Source of the DNA: Blattabacterium sp. (Blaberus giganteus)
GTDB lineage: Bacteria > Bacteroidota > Bacteroidia > Flavobacteriales > Blattabacteriaceae
Direction of reading: 5' to 3'
Assembly: GCF_000262715.1 (NCBI RefSeq)
Contig: NC_017924.1
Coordinates: 372,001-436,000, forward strand
Length of the DNA: 64,000 nucleotides
Both the position numbers and the translations under genes were made by a program. The stretch's first letter is position 1, and every line of letters starts with the position of its first letter. Under the pieces are notes generated by a model. The model was not told where the DNA came from and made no database searches. It worked only from the letters and a program-made list of their open reading frames with translations. This document shows positions 58,556 to 64,000 of this stretch, piece by piece.

Positions 58556-59443
58556 TTATGAATCATTGATTTTATTTAACAAATGTAATATCTTTTCTCT
58601 TAAAGAAGAAGTTCCAACTAATAACGGTAATCTTACATATGGATCACATATTCCTATTATACTTAAAAATGTTTTAATTCCTGTAGGATTTCCTTCTTCA
58701 TAAATAAGATCTATTATTTTAATAATATTGTAAAAAATAGAAAAAGCTTTTCTCACATTGTTATTTCTTGCTAAGGATACCATTTTAGAAATTTTATCAG
58801 GAAATCCTTGAGCAATTACAGAAATCACCCCTTCTCCTCCACCAAATACAACAGGCAAGGTAATAAAATCGTCTCCTGATATTACACTAAAATTTTCTGG
58901 TTTATGTTCTAATATTTTATAAGATTGTAAAACATCCCCAGATGCTTCTTTTATTCCTATTATATTTTCGAAATCAAAAGCTAAACGTAAAATAGTGTCT
59001 GGTGTAATATTAGATCCGGTTCTTTTAGGAACATTATAGATAATTATATCTGCTTCTGTACAATTTACAATTGATTTAAAATGTTGATATATTCCTTCTT
59101 GAGAAGGTCTATTATAATAAGGAGAAACTGAAAGAATAGCATAAAAATCAGGTAAGTTTTTTATGCTATTTATTTGTTTTATAACATTTTTTGTATTATT
59201 CCCTCCTATTCCTAATATCAAAGGAAGTTTTTTATAATTTGCATTTTGAATGCATTTTATAACATCCGATTTTTCTTCTTTTTTTAAGGTTGTTGTTTCT
59301 GCTGTAGTTCCCAATGCTACCAAATAATCTACATTATTATCCAATACATATCTTACAAGTTTTTCAAGTCCATTAAAATCAATTTGTTCATTCTTTTTAA
59401 AAGGTGTAACTAACGCTACACCTGTTCCATATAATTTTTTCAT
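58556..59443 (-). CDS. dapA: 4-Hydroxy-tetrahydrodipicolinate synthase
   Basis: DapA condenses pyruvate with aspartate semialdehyde, the first step of diaminopimelate and lysine synthesis. The 295-residue TIM-barrel protein has GTTAE (45-49), the PYYNRPSQ segment, Tyr136 in IIYNVPKRTG and Schiff-base Lys165 in IIGIKEASGD. All catalytic residues are present. It supplies meso-DAP for the peptidoglycan made by PBP1A and lysine for the host or cell. Confidence 0.95.
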   Translation of the reverse strand: MKKLYGTGVALVTPFKKNEQIDFNGLEKLVRYVLDNNVDYLVALGTTAETTTLKKEEKSDVIKCIQNANYKKLPLILGIGGNNTKNVIKQINSIKNLPDFYAILSVSPYYNRPSQEGIYQHFKSIVNCTEADIIIYNVPKRTGSNITPDTILRLAFDFENIIGIKEASGDVLQSYKILEHKPENFSVISGDDFITLPVVFGGGEGVISVIAQGFPDKISKMVSLARNNNVRKAFSIFYNIIKIIDLIYEEGNPTGIKTFLSIIGICDPYVRLPLLVGTSSLREKILHLLNKINDS

Positions 59444-59545
59444 AATTTTATGATTCTTATTTCATATATATTTCATTATTTTTTGATATTTAATAAAAAA
59501 TGAAAACAGATGTAAGCATACATAAAAAACCATGAAATAATGTAA

Positions 59546-59818
59546 CTAATAATCTTTTTTTGCTCTTGGTCTAGCTGCAGATACAATAATATTTCGACCC
59601 ATAAGTTCTGTTCCATTTAATTTTTCTATAGCTTGTTTAGCATTTTCTTCGTTAGACATTTCTATAAATCCAAACCCTTTACTTCTTTTGCTAGAAGTAG
59701 ATTCATCAAAAATTATTTTCACATGAGTTACCTCTCCCACGGATTCAAAATATTTTTTCAATTCTTGTTCTGTCATATCATAAGATAAATTACCTACGTA
59801 TAGTTTCGTATTGTCCAT
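59546..59818 (-). CDS. RNA-binding protein with a single RRM domain
   Basis: A 90-residue protein made of one RNA-recognition motif. RNP2 is KLYVGNLSYDM (near 5-15) and RNP1 is KGFGFIEM. The start at 59818 (MDNTKLYVGNLSY) is chosen because a longer frame from 59845 overlaps a consensus-like -7 element. Such proteins are abundant in Bacteroidetes, which lack classical Hfq in many cases, and probably act as RNA chaperones. No glycine-rich tail remains. Its 3' end is 102 bases before the dapA start, same strand. Confidence 0.9.
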   Translation of the reverse strand: MDNTKLYVGNLSYDMTEQELKKYFESVGEVTHVKIIFDESTSSKRSKGFGFIEMSNEENAKQAIEKLNGTELMGRNIIVSAARPRAKKDY

Positions 59819-59842
59819 ATTAAAAATAAATTGTTTTAAAAG

Positions 59843-59850
59843 CAAATTTA
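59843..59850 (-). promoter_or_regulatory. Putative -7 element of the RRM gene
   Basis: TAAATTTG on the minus strand matches TAnnTTTG exactly, 24 bases before the chosen start, giving a short leader. Same octamer as before tal. Confidence 0.4.
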
Positions 59851-60004
59851 GAGAAATATTTTTTCTAAAAAAGAAAAATATATTACTTAATTAAAAATCA
59901 GTTTTTATAATAATTTTTTTTTAAAAAATAAAAAGATTAAAAAAACAAAAGTTTTCCATTTTTTTACGTTAATTTGGAAAATTTTTTAAAAAAAGAAGAC
60001 TTTA

Positions 60005-61177
60005 ATGAATAATTTTTCTATTGTCTCATCATTATTGGATAATGATTTTTACAAGTTTACAATGCAAAATGCTGTCATTAAATTGTTTCCATTAGCAAAA
60101 GTCAAATATGAATTTATAAATAGAGGAAAACACCCTTTTCCTAAAAATTTTGATAAAATTTTAAAGGAAAATCTAAATAAAATGACTTATTTGAAACTTT
60201 CAAATGAAGAAAGAATTTTTTTAGAAAAACACTGTCCTTATTTAGATTCTTCCTATTTAGATTTTTTAAATAAATATCAATATAATCCAAAAGAAGTAAA
60301 TATATTTCAAAAAGGAAAAAATATTAAAATGCATATAGAAGGGTTATGGAGCCGTACTATACTGTGGGAAGTTCCTTTAATGTCCATTATATCCGAATTA
60401 TATTATAAGTTAACAGAAACTAAAAACATATCGGAAAATAAAATTATAAATATAACCAAAGAAAAATTAAAAAAGTATAAAAAACTACAAGTTAAAATTG
60501 GAGAATATGGAACAAGAAGAAGATATTCTTATAAAGTACATAAACTAGTTTTAAAAATATTAAAAGAAGAAGGACAACCTTTTTTTATGGGAAGTAGTAA
60601 TGCTCATCTTTCTCATATTTTTTCAATAAAACCAATAGGAACTCAAGGGCATGAATGGATTATGTTTCATGCAGCTAAATATGGATTTAACATAGCAGAT
60701 CGTATTGCTATGGAAAATTGGTTTAACATTTATAAAGGGAATTTAGGAATAGCTTTATCAGATACATATACTTCTCCTATTTTTTTTAAAAATTTTAACA
60801 AAAAACTTTCAAATATTTTTCAAGGAGTGAGACATGACAGTGGAGATCCTATTTTTTTTGCTAAAGAAATTATAAAACATTACAAAAAATTTAAAATAAA
60901 TCCAATAAGAAAAAAAATTATATTTTCAGATAATCTTAATCCATGTAAAGTTGCTTATATTTCTTCTTTTTGCAAAAAAAAAATAAATACTTATTTTGGA
61001 ATAGGAACTAATTTTACTAATGATATAGGTCTTCCTCCCATGAATATGGTCATAAAAATGGTTAAAGCACTTCCAGAAAAAAAATGGATATCAGTCGTCA
61101 AACTTTCTAATGTAGAAGAAAAATCTACAGGAAAAAAAAATATGATTTTTTTTGCAAAAAAAATCCTTCATATATAA
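60005..61177 (+). CDS. pncB: Nicotinate phosphoribosyltransferase
   Basis: PncB joins nicotinate and PRPP to make nicotinate mononucleotide, a salvage route to NAD. The 390-residue protein has LLDNDFYKFTMQNAVIKLF, EYGTRRRYSYKVH, the conserved SSNAHLSHIFSIKPIGTQGH (the phosphorylated His) and GVRHDSGDPIFFA. FGIGTNFTNDIG lies near the C-terminus. It indicates that nicotinate is imported, possibly from the host. It is divergent from the RRM gene; a 158-base A/T spacer holds no gene. Confidence 0.94.
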   Translation: MNNFSIVSSLLDNDFYKFTMQNAVIKLFPLAKVKYEFINRGKHPFPKNFDKILKENLNKMTYLKLSNEERIFLEKHCPYLDSSYLDFLNKYQYNPKEVNIFQKGKNIKMHIEGLWSRTILWEVPLMSIISELYYKLTETKNISENKIINITKEKLKKYKKLQVKIGEYGTRRRYSYKVHKLVLKILKEEGQPFFMGSSNAHLSHIFSIKPIGTQGHEWIMFHAAKYGFNIADRIAMENWFNIYKGNLGIALSDTYTSPIFFKNFNKKLSNIFQGVRHDSGDPIFFAKEIIKHYKKFKINPIRKKIIFSDNLNPCKVAYISSFCKKKINTYFGIGTNFTNDIGLPPMNMVIKMVKALPEKKWISVVKLSNVEEKSTGKKNMIFFAKKILHI

Positions 61178-61193
61178 AAAATTTTTGTTTATG

Positions 61194-61210
61194 ACATAAT
61201 GACATTATGT
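61194..61210. repeat. 17-base palindrome between pncB and miaB
   Basis: ACATAATGACATTATGT has 8-base arms around one central A, 16 bases before the miaB start. It uses the same heptamer pair as the dnaK-upstream palindrome in reverse order. It could be a pncB 3' hairpin or an operator; there is no T-run after it. Confidence 0.4.
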
Positions 61211-61225
61211 ATTTTTATGTAAAAT

Positions 61226-62560
61226 ATGTGTATGAAAAACAAAAATTTTTATATTGAAAATTATGGATGTCAAATGAACATATCAGACAGTAATATTATT
61301 ACTTCTATTTTATTAAAGAATGGTTTTTTTTTATCTGAAAATTTAAAAAAAGCAAATATAATATTGTTAAATGCTTGTTCTATAAGAGAAAAAGCAGAAT
61401 TAACTTTAAAAAAAAGATTGGAACAATTAAAATTTTTAAAAAAAAAGAAAAAAATTTGTGTTGGAATTATAGGATGTTTTTCAAAACAAATTAAAAATTT
61501 TCTTTTACAAGAAAAAATGGCAGATTTTTTTGTAAATCCGGATTCTTATAGAGAAATTCCTAATTTTATTTATTATTCTACAATCGGAAAACAGTATTTT
61601 CATGTTGCTAAAAAAAATGAAACTTATGCAGACATAAGTTCTATACAGAATAATAAAAAAATTACAACTTTTTTAAGTATAACAATAGGTTGTAACAATA
61701 TGTGTACATTTTGTATTGTTCCTTTTACCAGAGGAAGAGAAAGAAGCAGAGATCCATATTCTATAATCAAGGAATGTAAACGTTTATATAAAAATGGATA
61801 TAAAGAAATAACTCTTTTAGGACAAAATGTTGATTCTTATCTGTGGATAGACACAATTCAAAATAAAAAAAATATTGTAAATTTTTCCAAATTTTTGGAT
61901 CTTTTAGCCAAAGAAATCCCTTATATGAGAATCAGATTTTCTACATCTAATCCTCATGATATGTCTAATCAAGTACTAAAAGTAATTTCTAAACATAAAA
62001 ATATTTGTAAACATATTCATTTGCCTGTTCAATCTGGAAGTAATAAAATATTAAAATTAATGAACAGAAAATATACACGTGAAAAATATCTGTTTTTAGT
62101 TAAACAAATTAGAAATATTATTCCTGAATGTTCTATATCTCATGATATTATCACTGGATTTTGTAATGAAAATGAAAGAGATCATCAAGATACCATAAGT
62201 TTAATGAATGAAATAAAATATAATTATGGTTACATGTTTTCTTATTCTCCTAGACCTGGAACTTATGCATATAGAAAACTTAAAGATGATGTTCCTAAAG
62301 ACATAAAAAAAAGACGATTAAAAGAAATTATTGATTTACAAATTAAACATTCATTTTATCGAATGCAAGAGCATTTAGGAAATATAGAAGAAGTTTTAAT
62401 AGAAGGAGAATCAAAAAAAAATAATCAATATTGGTATGGAAGAAATACACAAAATTTAATCGTAGTCTTTCCTAAAAAATCTCTAAATATAGGAGATTTA
62501 GCACATGTAGAAATAATAGATATGACATCTGCTACTTTAATAGGAAAACTTTGCAAATAA
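61226..62560 (+). CDS. miaB: tRNA-2-methylthio-N6-dimethylallyladenosine synthase
   Basis: MiaB methylthiolates i6A37 of tRNAs reading UNN codons, using two Fe-S clusters and SAM. The 444-residue protein has the N-terminal cluster Cys15, Cys51 and Cys84, the radical-SAM CxxxCxxC at Cys156, 160 and 163 (CNNMCTFC), FTRGRERSR and GQNVDSY. The C-terminal TRAM domain is visible from about residue 380. Met3 (61232) is an alternative start. It lies ten bases upstream of the sigma-54 activator gene. Confidence 0.95.
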   Translation: MCMKNKNFYIENYGCQMNISDSNIITSILLKNGFFLSENLKKANIILLNACSIREKAELTLKKRLEQLKFLKKKKKICVGIIGCFSKQIKNFLLQEKMADFFVNPDSYREIPNFIYYSTIGKQYFHVAKKNETYADISSIQNNKKITTFLSITIGCNNMCTFCIVPFTRGRERSRDPYSIIKECKRLYKNGYKEITLLGQNVDSYLWIDTIQNKKNIVNFSKFLDLLAKEIPYMRIRFSTSNPHDMSNQVLKVISKHKNICKHIHLPVQSGSNKILKLMNRKYTREKYLFLVKQIRNIIPECSISHDIITGFCNENERDHQDTISLMNEIKYNYGYMFSYSPRPGTYAYRKLKDDVPKDIKKRRLKEIIDLQIKHSFYRMQEHLGNIEEVLIEGESKKNNQYWYGRNTQNLIVVFPKKSLNIGDLAHVEIIDMTSATLIGKLCK

Positions 62561-62569
62561 AAATAAAAC

Positions 62570-63820
62570 ATGGAATCTGTTTCTGTCCAAAATATAAAAC
62601 AAAAATTTGGAATCATTGGATATGATTACGCTTTACATAGAGCATTAGAAAAGGCTATACAAGTTTCATCCACTGATATTTCAGTGTTAATTCTTGGAGA
62701 AAGTGGAGTAGGTAAAGAATTTATTCCAAAAATTATTCATCAATATTCTTGTAGAAAGCATCATGCATATATTGCAGTAAATTGTGGAGCAATTCCAGAA
62801 GGAACTATTGATAGTGAACTTTTTGGACACGAAAAAGGTTCTTTTACAGGAGCCACAAGTATGCGAAAAGGTTATTTTGAGGAAGCCAATGAAGGAACCA
62901 TTTTTTTAGATGAAGTTGGAGAACTTCCACTTACTACGCAAGTTCGTCTTCTTAGAATATTAGAGTCTGGAGAATTTATTAAAGTAGGATCTTCTAAAAT
63001 TCAAAAAGCTAATATTCGTATTGTTGCTGCTACGAATTTGAATATGATAGAATCCATACAAAAAGGAAAATTTAGAGAAGATCTATATTATCGTTTAAAC
63101 ACAGTACAAATTAATCTTCCTCCTTTACGTTTTCGTAAAAATGATATTAAATTTTTATTTAAAAAATTTTCTAACGATTTTGCAGAAAAATACCATATGC
63201 CTCCAGTAACACTTACTGAAGAATCTTTAAAATATTTGGAAAATTATTCTTGGCCAGGTAATATAAGGCAATTGAAAAATCTCACGGAACAAATTTCCGT
63301 AGTTGAAACTAAACGTGAAATTTCTGTAGAAAAATTAAAAGAATATATTCCAGAAAATATTCCATCGATATCTTTTTCTAATCAGAATGTAATAGAAACA
63401 TCTTTTCATGATAGAGAAAGAGATTTTCTTTATAAAATTTTATTTGATATGAAAAAAAATTTCAACAATTTAAAAAATATTACTTTTCAATTAATTAAAA
63501 ATAATTCAAATACTAGATTTATTGAAAAAAATCAACAACTTATGGAAAAAGTTTTTGGAAAAATGATTTTTAATAGAAATAGAGATGATTCCATTTTCAG
63601 ATTAGAAGATTCATCTAAATCTGAAGAAGATTTAGATTATGAAGAAGTAGAAGAAAATTTATCCAAAAACGAGTTATCTTCTTTTTCTTTACAAAAAAAA
63701 GAAATTGAATTTATTCAAAAAGCTTTGAAAAAAAATAATGGAAAAAGAAGAAAAGCAGCAAAAGAATTAGGAATTTCAGAAAGAACATTATACAGAAAAA
63801 TTAAACAGTATGGCTTATAA
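62570..63820 (+). CDS. Sigma-54-dependent transcriptional activator (NtrC family, no receiver domain)
   Basis: A bacterial enhancer-binding protein of 416 residues. It has no N-terminal sensory domain. The AAA+ domain begins near residue 17, with Walker A GESGVGKEF (43-51), the sigma-54 contact loop GSFTGA at 90-95 (GAFTGA variant) and Walker B TIFLDEVGELP. Arg finger and sensor motifs follow. An acidic linker leads to a C-terminal Fis-type helix-turn-helix with NNGKRRKAAKELGISERTLY. Target genes and signal are unknown. Its 3' end overlaps the next gene by 12 bases. Confidence 0.9.
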   Translation: MESVSVQNIKQKFGIIGYDYALHRALEKAIQVSSTDISVLILGESGVGKEFIPKIIHQYSCRKHHAYIAVNCGAIPEGTIDSELFGHEKGSFTGATSMRKGYFEEANEGTIFLDEVGELPLTTQVRLLRILESGEFIKVGSSKIQKANIRIVAATNLNMIESIQKGKFREDLYYRLNTVQINLPPLRFRKNDIKFLFKKFSNDFAEKYHMPPVTLTEESLKYLENYSWPGNIRQLKNLTEQISVVETKREISVEKLKEYIPENIPSISFSNQNVIETSFHDRERDFLYKILFDMKKNFNNLKNITFQLIKNNSNTRFIEKNQQLMEKVFGKMIFNRNRDDSIFRLEDSSKSEEDLDYEEVEENLSKNELSSFSLQKKEIEFIQKALKKNNGKRRKAAKELGISERTLYRKIKQYGL

Positions 63821-64000
63821 AAAAATTTTTTTTGTTTTTATTTTATTTTTTATAGTTAGTTGCTATGATTCTTCTGTTTCATCATTTTTTGATGAAAAAA
63901 AAACAATAGAAATAGGAAAATTTTCAGAAGTAGTTAATATACCTAAAAGATCTATTTCCTTAGATTTTAAAAAAAATATTGAAGATTATATAATGAAACA
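63809..64000 (+). CDS. LptE-like outer-membrane lipoprotein, 5' part
   Basis: An ATG at 63809 opens a frame to the window edge (64 codons). It starts with a lipoprotein signal: KKIFFVFILFFIVSC, with Cys18 as the lipidated residue. The following part (KTIEIGKFSEVVNIPKRSIS) resembles the start of Bacteroidetes LptE proteins, which with LptD insert lipopolysaccharide in the outer membrane. Gene order miaB, sigma-54 activator, lptE is usual in Flavobacteriia. It overlaps the activator gene by 12 bases. Identity rests on context and the signal. Confidence 0.6.

Noticed and set aside
59846..60004. Spacer between the RRM gene and pncB
   Set aside because: A TAATTTG (59970-59976) resembles a -7 box for pncB but is one base short and lacks a -33 partner; not annotated.
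1..64000. tRNA or rRNA genes, CRISPR arrays, insertion sequences
   Set aside because: All intergenic regions over 60 bases were read; none folds as a tRNA, carries regular repeats, or shows transposase or terminal repeats.

Overview
The window is a very AT-rich, gene-dense stretch of a reduced bacterial chromosome from the Bacteroidetes, class Flavobacteriia. It is most likely from Blattabacterium, the obligate endosymbiont of cockroaches. Reasons: protein sequences and local gene orders are Flavobacteriia-like (RNA-binding RRM protein, Bacteroidetes-type omega subunit, RicT beside PBP1A, miaB beside a sigma-54 activator and an LptE-like lipoprotein, a menaquinone cluster holding a UPF0173 hydrolase). 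Intergenic DNA is nearly all A/T, genes overlap or abut, and several starts lack a visible Shine-Dalgarno. The gene set is richer than in the tiniest insect Flavobacteria such as Sulcia: it keeps sulfite reductase, cysteine and menaquinone synthesis, peptidoglycan synthesis, phospholipid synthesis and an outer-membrane lipoprotein. The species assignment is inference. No tRNA, rRNA, insertion sequence, prophage or CRISPR array was seen.

Layout. 1-7508: 5' end of a glycogen-synthase-like glycosyltransferase, rnr, coaD, ricT, a bifunctional penicillin-binding protein and a serA-type dehydrogenase. 7524-11336: sulfur block on the minus strand (cysE, cysK, cysJ) behind a 72-codon leader ORF. 11405-17220: icd, then a menaquinone operon (menB, menA, UPF0173 hydrolase, menC, menE). 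17286-18941: a small membrane protein and NhaD antiporter. 18980-36738: one long minus-strand run of translation genes (str, S10, spc and alpha operons fused, with secY, infA and rpoA, ending in eno). 36808-41575: map, gpmI, tsf, rpsB, rpsI, rplM. 41757-51824: dnaK, a phospholipid/protease operon (rsfS, ftsH, cdsA, psd), birA, yidC and pyrG. 51972-57636: SRP RNA, clpX, obgE, adk, lpdA, transaldolase and rpoZ. 57643-64000: a decayed bamD, ferritin, dapA, RRM protein, pncB, miaB, a sigma-54 activator and the start of an LptE-like lipoprotein gene.

How the genes work together. SerA, CysE, CysK and CysJ form the serine-to-cysteine and sulfite-reduction arm. MenB/A/C/E make the quinone for respiration, Icd and Lpd feed the TCA cycle and 2-oxoacid oxidation, and Eno, GpmI and Tal handle lower glycolysis and the pentose phosphates. 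DapA starts lysine/diaminopimelate synthesis, which supports the peptidoglycan polymerised by PBP1A. SecY, YidC, SRP RNA and FtsH handle membrane protein insertion and quality control; CdsA and Psd make phosphatidylethanolamine.

Most notable observations: an unannotated remnant of bamD in three reading frames between ferritin and rpoZ; an Asp-to-Glu change at a metal ligand of methionine aminopeptidase; a biotin ligase that has lost its GRG biotin-binding motif; a metallo-hydrolase embedded in the men operon; a leader ORF in frame with and abutting cysE; and loss of rpmD (L30). I saw no evidence of a wholly new multi-gene system: this is mostly conserved core genome, and its interest lies in decay and residue-level change.
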